Both the position numbers and the translations under genes were made by a program. Under the pieces are notes generated by a model. That model was not told the origin of the DNA and did not search any database. It saw only the letters and a list, made by a program, of their open reading frames with translations. A DNA stretch of 21,451 nucleotides from Plantago elongata (Eukaryota > Streptophyta > Magnoliopsida > Lamiales > Plantaginaceae). Where the stretch lies: the NCBI GenBank assembly GCA_036897095.1, contig JAYMSP010003029.1, positions 1 to 21,451 on the forward strand. Reading direction: 5' to 3'. Positions 1-9,178 of this stretch are shown here, piece after piece (position 1 is the first letter of the stretch; each line of letters begins with the position of its first letter).

Positions 1-383
1 AAAAAAGATAAACATGCAGGATTACATTTCTATTGTATTAGATGTATTAGAGTTACGCATTGTCATTTTACATCTTACTTTCCTTTTTTCTTTCTGCTAA
101 TATAATAGTAGTATTCTATGTTTTCACTATGATTAGCTACCTTGTTTCCTTAGTGTGTATGAGACTCGAATTGACATAATTCTACTTAGACCAATTACAC
201 TACCTACTAAAACCGATTACAATAAAATTGATTATTCTACATATTTTATTTGTACAATATTTTAAGTAGGTAGTGATTAAATACGACTTACGATTTATAT
301 AAATAAAGTCAAGAATGAATATCTTAATTTAGCATAGTTCATTTAACTCTAATTTCCAAGAGCACAAGTTGTTAGCTATATAA
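1..383. other. AT-rich upstream region, no gene seen
   Basis: No open frame with protein-like composition is visible. The one structured item is an inverted repeat: CACTACCTACT at 198-208 faces AGTAGGTAGTG at 265-275, about 55 bases apart. It could be a very small foldback element or MITE remnant. The rest is low-complexity AT-rich DNA upstream of the cyclin promoter. Confidence 0.5.
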
Positions 384-453
384 TTGACCTACTTGACCAA
401 ATGTGATGAGCAAAATTTGCCAAAACTCAAAAAAAGGTCAAATTTTGAACAAG

Positions 454-698
454 CCGGGAAATCACCTTCCCTCGTTCCTCAATTTCCCCAAAACCCTCTG
501 AAATTGAAAACAAATTTATACTCAGCCGCGCTTCAAATCTCGAGAAAACCAAAACCCAAATCCAAAATTCAACCTTTTGCCATTTTCATCTCAAACATTT
601 TCAGAAAACTGAAAAAATCCCGCCTTTACTCACCATTTCAAACCCCACTTCTCCATTTCCACTGGCGGTACTTGCATTTTTCACCCCTAGTTTATATA
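454..698 (+). promoter_or_regulatory. Cyclin A3 promoter with E2F-type sites and TATA box
   Basis: CCGGGAAA at 454-461 is the reverse complement of TTTCCCGG and fits the plant E2F consensus TTTSSCGS. TCCCGCC at 618-624 is a second E2F-like core. TTTATATA at 691-698 is a good TATA box about 120 bases before the start codon, which would place transcription start near 720-730 in CT-rich sequence typical of plant leaders. E2F control fits what is known of A3 cyclins, which are expressed in late G1 and S phase. A long open frame across 384-770 has low-complexity composition and is promoter/leader DNA, not a gene. Confidence 0.55.
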
Positions 699-817
699 CT
701 CACTCCATTTCTTCTACCTCTCATTCACTCAAACAATTCTGATTCCTCTTCTCTATTTGTGATTAATTAATCCATCCAATTCTCTTGGGTTATCCGTCTG
801 ATTTGTAACTCGTATCA

Positions 818-2767
818 ATGGCGGATCAAGAGAATTGCAGGAGGGTCACCCGCCTGGCAGCTAAGAGGAAGGCGGTGGTTGAGTCAGTGGGTCCGGAAAT
901 CGAGCAGGTGGCGAAGAGGAAGAAGAGGGTTGTGCTGGGTGAGATTCAGAATAATGTTTTGGTTTTGGGGGAGATTGGTGGGAAGAGGCAGGTGAAGAAG
1001 CCGAATAGGGTTTTGAAGATAGGGCAAAAAGATGAGATTTTGAAGGGTGTGAAAGATGATGCTGATAATGGCGATCCTCAGATGTGTGAGGCTTATGTTT
1101 CTGATATCTACTCGTACCTTCGTCAGATGGAGGTAGTGATTTGCTGCTTTTTTTGTATTCATTTTTTTTTAATTATCGAAGAATGAGTCTTTTGATGAGC
1201 AAGTATGATTGGATTGGTGTTTTTTGTTTGATTTATGCATTTAATGAATATTAATCAATACTTAAGAACAGGTTGCTAGTTTTGTAAAGATGATTGGATT
1301 GATTACTGAATTGGTTTAATTGGATCATTTATGTGAATTGAGGATCTGGGTTTTGAGTACTGGTTGAGAATGTTTGCTTTGGGTTTGTACACATTAGAGA
1401 TTATGTTGCTACTTTTGTAAAAATGATTGGATTTGATTACTGAATCGGTTCAATTGGATGAGTTATGTGAATTAAGGATCTGGGTTTTGAGTACTGGTTG
1501 AGAATGTTTGCTTTGGGTTTGTACACATTCAAGATTATGTTGCTACTTTTGTAAAAATGATTGGATTTGATAACTGAATTTGTTCAATTGGAGGATTTAT
1601 GTGAATTAAGGATCTGGGTTTTGAATACTGGTTGCAAATGTTTGCTATAGGCCTGTACAAATTGGAGATTTTGTTCAGGGTCTTGACAAATCTGAGTTTT
1701 ATGGTGCAGATGGAGGGTAAGAGAAGGCCTTTGCCTGATTACATAGAGAAGATCCAGAAAGATGTGACTGCAAACATGCGAGGCGTATTGATTGATTGGT
1801 TGGTTGAGGTTGCGGAGGAGTACAAGCTTCTATCTGATACACTTTACATGACTATTAACTACATTGACAGATTCTTGTCTGTGAGTGCCCTTAACAGGCA
1901 AAGGCTTCAACTTCTAGGTGTTTCTTCGATGCTTATTGCTTCGTAAGTGTGCTAAAACTCTTGCTGTTGATCTCTTTATCAAATGACCTTTTTTTTTTTT
2001 TTATGGACTTGGCTGATTTTTGTTGCTCTTTTGATTTGATCAGGAAATATGAAGAGATTACTCCTCCACACGTGGAAGATTTCTGCTATATCACGGATAA
2101 TACCTACACCAAAGATGATGTGGTGAAGATGGAGGCTGATGTGCTCAAAGCACTCAAATTTGAAATGGGGAACCCAACGTTGAAAACGTTTCTTAGAAGA
2201 TTTACTAGAATTGCTCAAGAGGATTTTGAGGTTTGTTACATGAAACATGCCCTTAGTGTTTGTTTCCTTGGTATGCTTTTCTGAGTTGTATCTGATTTGC
2301 ATACGGCCTGTTTCAGAGTTCAAGTTTGCAATTGGAGTTCTTGGGTTGCTACTTGGCTGAGTTAAGCCTGTTAGACTATGGATGCGTGAAGTTCTTGCCT
2401 TCTCTGGTGTCTGCATCTGTTGTGTTCCTAGCAAGATTTACGATCCAACCTAAAGTACACCCATGGGTAAACACCTGTCATATGCTCTAGCATTACACAT
2501 TGATAATGTTTGTAGTTACACAATTCTCAAAAACTAAATGTGCTTTCATTTGTGCAGAACTTGGCTCTCGAAGTTCAGTCTGGCTATAAACCAGCAGATC
2601 TTAAAGAATGTGTTTCTATCATTCATGACTTGCAGTTGAGTAGAAAAGGGGGTTCTTTGGTGGCAATTCGAGAGAAGTACAAGCAACATAAGTTCAAATG
2701 TGTATCAACTCTACTATCTCCTGTTCAAGTGCCAGAATTGTTCTTTGACAATGTCAACTCTGATTGA
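818..2767 (+). CDS. CYCA3: A3-type cyclin, complete, five exons
   Basis: Regulatory subunit of plant CDKs, acting mainly in the nucleus in S-phase entry and progression. The inferred exons 818-1132, 1710-1942, 2044-2230, 2317-2466 and 2558-2767 join in frame with GT-AG introns to give 364 aa, the usual length for A3 cyclins. The basic N-terminus carries a destruction box RVVLGEIQN (residues 37-45, RxxLxxxxN) for APC/C-dependent turnover. The cyclin box starts near residue 100; [16 protein letters not shown] (128-143) is the A-type signature, followed by DTLYMT and YIDRFLS. The C-terminal cyclin fold spans exons 3-5 ([31 protein letters not shown]). The start ATG lies in a good plant context (ATCAATGGCG) and begins the MADQENC N-terminus. 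No lesions are seen. The A-type assignment is firm and A3 rather than A1/A2 is strongly favoured by the short N-terminus; the paralogue number cannot be told. Confidence 0.93.
1273..1672 (+). repeat. Three tandem ~134-bp copies in cyclin intron 1
   Basis: Copies start at 1273, 1406 and 1540, each opening with TTGCTA(G/C)TTTTGTAAA and containing ATGATTGGATT, TTATGTGAATT and GGATCTGGGTTTTGA in the same order. The third copy ends about 40 bases before the acceptor of exon 2. Copies 2 and 3 resemble each other more than copy 1. The array makes up most of the intron. No coding potential is seen; the frame open across 1632-1709 is intron sequence reading into exon 2. Confidence 0.9.
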
Positions 2768-3060
2768 GTCGCCGTATAAAACTTTCGACTATGAAATGGG
2801 TGTCACCCTGCAGTTTTCAAGCCCGTGACTTTGCCGCATGAAGTTAAACATAATGGTTTTAGTATTTTACTAGTGGCTCACATCTCTAGTGTAGCTGTGT
2901 AGGCAGGCATAAATGATGTGAAGGTTTTGCTTCACTGATTAATGTAGCTAGATTTTCTTTTTAGTGTTTCTGGTTTTCCTGTTTCAAGTTGAAATGGTAA
3001 TGAATACATTTGTGTTAACTTTCATCTACCAATGTCTTTGTACAGTCCAATATTTGTCCA
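2768..3060 (+). other. Probable 3' UTR of the cyclin gene
   Basis: This follows the TGA stop. It is T-rich, with TTTGTGTT and AATGAATACA elements around 2999-3020 that resemble plant near-upstream polyadenylation signals. The cleavage site cannot be fixed from sequence. A segment of it (2857-2904) recurs in degenerate form at 3509-3557. Confidence 0.45.
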
Positions 3061-3508
3061 ATATTTCCTGCCACTTGGTATAAAACCTTGTGATTACCAA
3101 CATGGTGAACTTATACATTTCAAAATATTGAAGCAAAACTGTAAATATCCACCGTTCCTTTCGAATGTGTATCAATTTTTTGGCCATGTAAATAATTAAA
3201 TAACATTTTTAATAAATGTTTTGAATATTTACTTTCCCCTTTGTATATGTTTAATAAATAAAAATCGACTTTCACACTTAGTATGAAGTTCAATGAAAAA
3301 TATAGTTTCTCATAGGATTTTAGTTCAACTTAAATGTGCTTTTGTATAAAAACAACGTACAAAATTCAATTTGAATTCAAATAATTCAAATACAATTTTA
3401 TCTCAAATATACAAATATTTCTATAAAAAATACTTGATTTGAAATGTTCTTCGGAAAAAATGAACATGCTCAAAATATCGATCACAATAATCACTCCATC
3501 TCTTTTTT

Positions 3509-3585
3509 TTTTAGTATGTTACTAGTGGCTCCATGTTTATGTTTAGTATAGTTGTGTATCACTCAACAAAAAAAAAAAAAAAAAA
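3509..3585 (+). repeat. Degenerate duplicate of cyclin 3' UTR segment ending in poly(A)
   Basis: TTTTAGTATGTTACTAGTGGCTC (3509-3531) matches 2857-2879 of the cyclin 3' UTR with one mismatch. Further on, TTTAGTATAGTTGTGTA matches TCTAGTGTAGCTGTGTA of the UTR after a short indel. The copy runs into 18 uninterrupted A residues at 3568-3585. Either a small local duplication or a short retroposed transcript end would give this. Confidence 0.6.
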
Positions 3586-3858
3586 CCAACTGTGATAGTA
3601 TACTTAATACAAAATGCTCTATATTTTTTCTCGGAGAAATTTTTTTTGCACCATTAATTGTTTCTGTTTTTTGAAGTTACCTCATAAACCTTTTTTTTTA
3701 TTCGACTTCAAAACCTTTCAACTTTTTCAACGTTACAGTAAAAAATTGACGGCGTTAGTCGTTTCGTTAGTTGACTGTTAAACCTTTAAAAAAAAAATGA
3801 TGATCCAACCACTAACATGTATGTGTGCTTTACATAATTCTATTATTAATTCTTTTTC

Positions 3859-4080
3859 ACATACACATATGAATAACTATAATCACTTTAAAAAAGGGCT
3901 AGTTTTAGTTACAACAAATTCTATTTTAATATTATTTTCGCATATATATATATATATATATATGAAAAATTATAATCACTAGAATTTTAAAATTATTTAC
4001 ACATATATATATGAAAAACTATAATCACACTAAGTTCAGGCCTGCGTTAGTTTTAATTTCCTAACAAATTCTATTTTTAA
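3859..4080 (+). repeat. Imperfect repeat units with AT microsatellite
   Basis: A motif of the form CACATAyAyATATGAAwAACTATAATCAC appears three times, near 3859, 3940 and 4000. Two of the units are linked to GTTAGTTTTAATT / CTAGTTTTAGTTAC followed by AACAAATTCTATTTT. The middle unit holds a pure AT run at about 3942-3962. This is non-coding low-complexity sequence. Confidence 0.6.
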
Positions 4081-5564
4081 CACTTTTCCACGTACACGTG
4101 TTAATATTCACAATGTGTTGGACATATTAGTATCGACATGTATATTATAGAATATGTAGTTGAATGACAAGGAACGATTGGAGAATTACAAGCAACTCAT
4201 ATTAAAATGTCTATCATCGCTATTATATGAATCATTTCAGTTGTATTCATTGTAATATGCTAAATGAGTTGTACACATGTTGTTTTTAGTTGTGACTAAT
4301 TAGACCATTAATCGAAATTGTGAATATTACAATGACAAATTATGTAAATACAATGTCACAAATGAGATTTTTAATAAAAAGTTTTTAAGTAATATACATA
4401 GATAATAAATATCAAAACTTAAAATTATTCAACAAAAATTATCTAAACTCACCAAGAACCCTAAATATTGGATCCTCCAAATTATTTTGAATTCAAGTTG
4501 ATTTTCAGAGAACTCAGACAAAGAAATGGAAGTCCATTCCAATTACGATGCAATTTTTCAAACCTGATTAACCAATCAGATTAAATAGGTTTTTGAGAGT
4601 TGCATATCCTTTTTCCAGGGGAAGATACCTCTTCCCACCTTTTCGTCTCTATCATTCACTGCAAGGCTCTTAAAAAAAATCAAATTGAATGATCGAATCA
4701 ACTTGAGCACATTAGAGTTCTTAAAAATATTTGGGAAGAAATTTAAACGGCTGGAGAAAGTAATTTTGTCATGATGAATATAACATTCAGATTAATTTAA
4801 ATTTTAAATTGTAATTTTATAATATATTATGACATATGATCCCATTTGAGTAAATAATATTACCAAAATTGTTATTGTAAAATGTTTAAGTCCGATGTAT
4901 TTTTAAAATAAATTATTAAGTCAAAGTAATATTTGTATAAGTTATCTAATGGTCATTGATGACTATAATTTAGATGGGTGTATGTCAAGCTATACAAATG
5001 TAATTGAATCTTAGAAACACCCATCATATCTATCTATAATTCTATATTATAATGTCCAATTTTTATTCAAAAAGATTGTTATAGTACTTTTGTAAAGATT
5101 GATCGTGAGAGTGTCTTTTAAATTTTATGTCCTGTATTGTTTGATTTAAAATAATTAAAAAGTTAAAAAAGATAACAAATCGTTTCCAATCCGTCTTCTT
5201 CAATTCTGCATTATGACATCAAATGCATGAATTCTCTACCTTTTACAACTTCTTGTACATGATGCTAAATTTATTATCTTGAAAAAAAAACTAGTCACTC
5301 AAAATGAACGTTTTATTAGTTAATGTCTTCTATCCTAACTAGTTCCGCTGCACAATTGATAGAAACTTAATGGAGAAATCAGAACTCAGAATTATATCGT
5401 CCAGACATACAGTCAAGTTTTATTATGGATCAAGAAAAATTATGTGAAGCAAACCACTTAGCCCATCGTCTATGCCAATTTACTACTGATGATGATGTGA
5501 CGACCCAAAATTTCAAGTTAGATTTATAGAGTTTAAAGGAATTGACAACGTTATTCATATCAAA

Positions 5565-5681
5565 TCAATAAGGTACACCTTTCTTTTCGGGAATCCTTCT
5601 AAGAACTTCAGAGTTAAGCGTGTTTGCTCTAAATTAATCCTTTGATAGGTGACCAACTGGGAAATCTTCCGGTTCGCGTAC
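5565..5681 (+). other. 5S rRNA-like domain of left Cassandra LTR
   Basis: AGTTAAGCGTGTTTGC at 5612-5627 matches the box A of plant 5S genes, and GGTGACCAACTGGGAAATC at 5648-5666 matches box C. The order and spacing follow 5S rRNA. In Cassandra these elements form an internal RNA polymerase III promoter. Divergence outside the boxes rules out a normal 5S gene. Confidence 0.8.
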
Positions 5682-5957
5682 GAGTAAGTACAAAGTGCGT
5701 GGGAAAGGACTTGTGTTGGTACAGTAGGACCAACATGTCATCCGGAGGTTGTCCATGAATAATCGGCCGGCCCTCAAGGAGCCGGGTCGTTATAAATGGT
5801 ATCAGAGTCGTGCCAACCCAAATCGCACGTGGGACAGACGATTGGTCGGACCATTGTGCGGCGGTGATGTCGCACAAATCAAAATGAGGTGAATATAACG
5901 CCCCAAAATTTCAAGTCAGATCCATAGAGCTTATATAGATTGCGAACGCTACTCATA

Positions 5958-6072
5958 TCACATGATGCACCTTTATTTTCGGGAATCCTCCTAGGAGAAC
6001 TCCAAAGTTAAGCTTGCTTGCTCTGGAGTAATCCTAGGATGTGTGATAAATTGGAAAGTCTTCCGGTTCGCG
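5958..6072 (+). other. 5S rRNA-like domain of right Cassandra LTR
   Basis: A box-A-like AGTTAAGCTTGCTTGC lies at 6006-6021. The box-C-like region at 6038-6066 (GATGTGTGATAAATTGGAAAGTC) is more degraded than in the left LTR: GGTGACC has become TGTGATA. The 5S ancestry is clear, but promoter function is doubtful. Confidence 0.75.
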
Positions 6073-6295
6073 CACGAGTAAGGACAAAGTGCGTGGGAAA
6101 GGATTAATTTGTGTTGGTACATTGAGGTCAACATATCACTTGGAGAGTTGTCCATGAGTATTCATGCCGGCCCAAGGGTCGGGGCTCGGCCCGTTAGGGG
6201 ACAGGTCATTACATGTTATTTGCTCTGCCTCTCTTGGTTTTGTGTTTAGTTATAAGCTGCGTGAAATTCCATGCCATAATTACTGTGGGGCTACT

Positions 6296-6340
6296 TTATA
6301 CTTCCTCCGTTTACAATAAAACTTTTCATTTTAACTTTGA
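6296..6340 (+). mobile_element. One-ended Stowaway-like terminus
   Basis: TTATACTTCCTCCGTTTACAATAAAAC resembles the start of Stowaway MITEs (TACTCCCTCCGT). No matching second terminus is visible before the third Cassandra LTR fragment, so only a remnant is supported. Confidence 0.3.
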
Positions 6341-6373
6341 CCGGTTAGTTATCTACAACTTTGTATGTTTATT

Positions 6374-6511
6374 GGGTGACCACAAAGTGCACATGGAAGT
6401 ACATAAGTAGGTACAATGAGGTCAACATGTCACCCGAAGAGTTGCTAATGAGTAATCACACCGGACCAAGGGGTTGGAGCTCAACTAATTAGTGGCCGGC
6501 GAGCCACTACA
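6374..6511 (+). mobile_element. Third, internally deleted Cassandra LTR fragment
   Basis: Starting at GGGTGACC, the sequence jumps directly to ACAAAGTGC, then follows the LTR 3' part in order: GAGGTCAACATGTCAC, GAGTTG, ATGAGTAATCA, CCGG, CCAAGGGGT, ending GCCACTACA. About 45 bases that separate GGTGACC from ACAAAGTGC in the complete LTRs are missing. Same orientation as the element to its left, separated by about 160 bases. It could be part of a multi-LTR array or a separate decayed solo LTR. Confidence 0.7.
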
Positions 6512-6764
6512 ATTATAATCTCTTTTCTTTTTTGTTGCTAAATTAAAATAATAATAATCTTTTTACATGTGTTTGAGGTGACCGCATGTCATCGCGGTGT
6601 TATGGGAACAACCCTTTAATTGCATTGTACAGTTCAATTTGAAAGATACAATTAAAAAAATAACATGTATGTTACTATTAATAAACTGACCGGTACATTA
6701 TAACTCGACACAAAACATATAATATCAACCAGTCGGGTCTCGAACGAGTTAAGGCTAGGTCATA

Positions 6765-6996
6765 CTCCCTTCAAAACATATATATTATGAGTAGTCGTAT
6801 TTTTACATTTTCTACTGTTAATATAAATAAAAACATAATAATATAATAGTAGATGAAGAAGGCATTACGACCAACGTTAATAAAATAAGTATAACTACCT
6901 CATTTGTTTATTTGTTTATTTTATCCTCTCCTTTCTACTTATTGTTAAAAAGTAAAATATACCGTGACATATTACTATGAGACGTTTAGTAGGGAG
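6765..6996. mobile_element. Stowaway-like MITE, 232 bp
   Basis: CTCCCTTCAAAAC at the left end faces CTCCCTACTAAAC (reverse complement of the right end), both flanked by TA (6763-6764 and 6997-6998). This is the terminal repeat and target duplication pattern of Stowaway (Tc1/mariner-type) MITEs. The interior is AT-rich and non-coding. Confidence 0.65.
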
Positions 6997-6999
6997 TAT

Positions 7000-7485
7000 T
7001 AGGCTGGATTAAGCCATATATACTCTCTAATATGGTTTAATCTGTGTTTAGTATGACATTTTTAAATTTGGGCCAATACATGTTTATATGCCAGGCCCGC
7101 ATATAAAGGTCTATTGTATATCGAGCTTCTGATATCCGTAATATTCAATACGCCTCTTTATTCGGCCTCTCTTTCCTCATCTCTTCAATTTGGCGCGATT
7201 TCCTCTTTTGTTTGGCACAATTCGATGATCTTCCTCTATCCATCTCACGCAAAATTCATGGGATTTGTGTATATGAATCTCCAATTCACATATACAAAAG
7301 CCCTAGCTCCTACCATCAAACAAATTTCTCTGTTCACAAAGCAAAATTTGTACAGGTTAATAATTTTGGATGCTCAGTAAAATTCTTCAATTTCTCCTGT
7401 TTTGCTTGTAATTTCTCTAACTTTGAGTTTTTGTTCTTTAGTAGGAAGACCTTTGAGCTTTCTTTCCATTCCACTGTATTCAAGA
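7000..7485. other. Possible 5' part of the decayed Harbinger element
   Basis: The sequence contains a GC-richer leader-like stretch (about 7130-7350, CT-rich with GGCGCGATTTCC and CCCTAGCTCC). It lies directly upstream of a PIF/Harbinger transposase tail in the same orientation, so it may be the element's old promoter and leader. No transposase motif is recognisable in it. Frames open here (7114-7380, 7212-7493) look like low-complexity artefacts. Confidence 0.35.
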
Positions 7486-7749
7486 GTTATTGAAAGGACG
7501 AGGGCATGACTTCGAAGCAATATTTACTACCCTATAGAAGTCCAAAGTAAAATTATTATGGTTTGTTGCTTACTCCATAATTTTATCAGGTTTGAGATGG
7601 CAGTTGATCCACTTGAGAACCAGTTTAATGATGTGCCCAAAAATATGGATAACACGGAGTATATTGAGACAATTGAGTCATCTGATGAGTGGTCAGATTG
7701 GAGAGAGAACTTAGCAATGGACATGTACAATAAATGGCACAATCGTTAG
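7486..7749 (+). pseudogene. PIF/Harbinger (HARBI1-like) transposase, C-terminal remnant
   Basis: In one frame the sequence reads VIER, then a short junction, then LRSNIYYPIEVQ, IIMVCCLLHNFIR, and ends WRENLAMDMYNKWHNR before a TAG. VIER, the LRS..YYPI motif and CCLLHNFIR are typical of the end of Harbinger transposases (DDE nucleases); the E of VIER corresponds, as far as I recall, to the last catalytic acid. VIER is followed almost at once by the LRS motif, whereas intact proteins have roughly ten more residues (CFGLLKKRWAI type), so there is a small deletion. A TGA at 7507-7509 stands at the usual WAI position. The rest of the catalytic domain is absent upstream. Domesticated plant homologues exist, but this one is broken. 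Confidence 0.8.
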
Positions 7750-7951
7750 AAATTCTCTAGGATCAGGGTCATATTCTATTTATATGTATTTTTATAATAA
7801 GTGACATGAATGTTATTAGTTTTATCTTTTATGTAGTTAAATGCACGTTTTAGTAAACTTTGTGTTCCTTTTATTTAATTTTTATGCGTTAAAGTTAATC
7901 GCCTGTAATTTATTTTCATGCTTCTAATTTTATAAGGAACATAACATCAAT

Positions 7952-9178
7952 CATGCAGGCATGGAGAGCCAGATACCACCAGGAAAGCAAGGGTGAGGAT
8001 GACGTCAAAAAGCTCCTGAGAGGTTTTGGTCAAAGAGCGAGGAACTTGTTTGCATCAGTGTGGTTAAAGAACTCATTAAAGGAGGTTGGAGGTCTGAGAA
8101 TGGATGGAGAGGTGGATTCAATAGTGCTGTGAGAGATGAAATCAAAAAACTTATGCCTAAAGCACCCTTTGTGAGCTCAATATTAACTCCAAGCTGATAG
8201 TTTGGAAAAGGGAATGGACTATGGTGTATGATGTTGCAATCTTGAGTGGACTTAATTGGTATCATCCAAGTAATATGATTACAATTGAATCTCAAGAACT
8301 CTGGGATTCGTTGAGAAATATAATTTACATCTTTTTTATATCTATCAACTATAAATTTGAGAATTATACTGTTGATATTTAAACTTAGTCAACAATTTAG
8401 TGTATGCTATAATTTAATTATCATATGGTTATGGTAGTCTCCTATTGTGATACTTGAGCCGACTTTCTAGATCACTAACCTTAATTTTGTTGAAGCTGCA
8501 TTACATGTTCTTTGAATGTTTATATGCGCGTGTCATGCTTGTATTTAATTTTTATGATCAACATATTGTCTCCGTTGTTTGACTATTGATTTTTTCATAT
8601 TCTCAATGTAGAAAGAAACTGGGGTTGATAAGATTAGGGGGAATGCATTTCCTTATTATGAAGATTGGTGTGAAATTTTTGGAAATGATAGGGCTATGGG
8701 GAGAAAGCTTGTGATTTTTCTACTAATGAGAAAAGGGATTCAGAGAAACGAAGTGCAGAGAATATGGAATCTGAAAAAATAAGTTGAGGTAAAGAAAAGG
8801 AAAAGAGTTCTGGATATGACACCTACTTCACCGATTGTTACTTTGTTACAAATGAAGATGGAGATCCTAATCATGTGAACACTGTATCTCCGATTGTTGG
8901 AGGTAATGATTTAATGGTTGTGATGATGAATTCATTCATTAACGACACAAAATAGGCCCTGCTTGGATTGAATAAATCTATTGAAATTATGTGATGGAAA
9001 TTCAAATGTTGCACGTGCTATGGCCGGTTTAAAAAATATTCCTTCTCTATTCCAGTTTCACAGGATTGATATTGCTCAAAAGCTCGTTAACAAACCTATA
9101 CTTTTGGAGCTTTTTGTTGCAATGGAAGCGAAGGATCAACAAACCTATGTTAAAGGCATGTTAGGCTGTAGAATATGA
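7952..9178 (+). pseudogene. Myb/SANT-like ORF2 of Harbinger element, frameshifted
   Basis: Second protein of PIF/Harbinger elements, a Myb/SANT-like DNA-binding partner of the transposase. Pieces in the expected order: FWSKSEELVCISVVKELI..GWRSENGW (from 8024); after a frameshift near 8172, ELNINSKLIVWKREWTMVYD..LSGLNW (8173-8310); after an intron-like gap ending CAATGTAG, KETGVDKIRG and FPYYEDWCEIFGNDRA (from 8612); an acidic/serine-rich linker; and, in another frame, ARAMAGLKNIPSLF..LVNKPILLELFVAM ending in TGA at 9176-9178. The FPYYEDLCxIFGKDRATG-type motif is diagnostic of this family. At least three frame breaks mean it is not functional. A decayed host gene of the same domain family is a less likely alternative, given the transposase just upstream. 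Confidence 0.72.

Larger units (their letters stand above)
3061..5495. other. AT-rich intergenic region, no gene seen
   Basis: No protein-like reading frame is visible on either strand. The region holds a degenerate copy of a cyclin 3' UTR segment (3509-3557), an 18-A run (3568-3585), three related units around an AT microsatellite (3859-4080), and small foldbacks, for example GATGGGTGT at 4973-4981 facing ACACCCATC at 5017-5025. A stretch near 3747-3780 (GACGGCGTTAGTCG and GTTAGTTGACTG) looks like a dispersed plant repeat, but I cannot assign it to a family. Confidence 0.5.
5496..6213 (+). mobile_element. Cassandra-type TRIM retrotransposon
   Basis: A terminal-repeat retrotransposon in miniature with 5S rRNA-like sequence in both LTRs, the hallmark of Cassandra. 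The left LTR is about 5496-5794 (299 bp, starting TGTGACGACCC). The primer-binding site TGGTATCAGAG at 5797-5807 fits initiator tRNA-Met. A ~100-bp internal part follows, then a purine-rich tract at 5881-5893, and the right LTR at about 5894-6213 (320 bp, ending GGTCATTACA). There is no coding capacity, so any movement would need proteins supplied in trans. The LTRs differ by many substitutions and indels, the right LTR starts TA rather than TG, and no 5-bp target duplication is seen, so the insertion is old. A frame open on the minus strand at 5629-5877 is an artefact of the element. Confidence 0.88.

Noticed and set aside
384..770. 128-codon open frame upstream of the cyclin
   Set aside because: It overlaps the E2F sites, TATA box and CT-rich leader of the cyclin gene, has low-complexity K/P/S/F composition and matches no family.
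3859..4080. CRISPR-like spaced repeats
   Set aside because: Units are irregular AT-rich sequence around a microsatellite in a plant genome, with no constant repeat or unique spacers.
4617..4636. Hairpin GGGAAGA-TACC-TCTTCCC
   Set aside because: A 7-base stem in AT-rich intergenic plant DNA with no adjacent gene is expected by chance and is not a terminator in this context.
5629..5877. 82-codon minus-strand frame with normal-looking composition
   Set aside because: It lies entirely within the Cassandra LTR, PBS and internal region; the GC-rich 5S-like sequence keeps the frame open by chance.
5565..6072. Two apparent 5S rRNA genes
   Set aside because: Both lie inside LTRs of a TRIM and diverge from 5S outside the promoter boxes; they are Cassandra domains, not rRNA genes.
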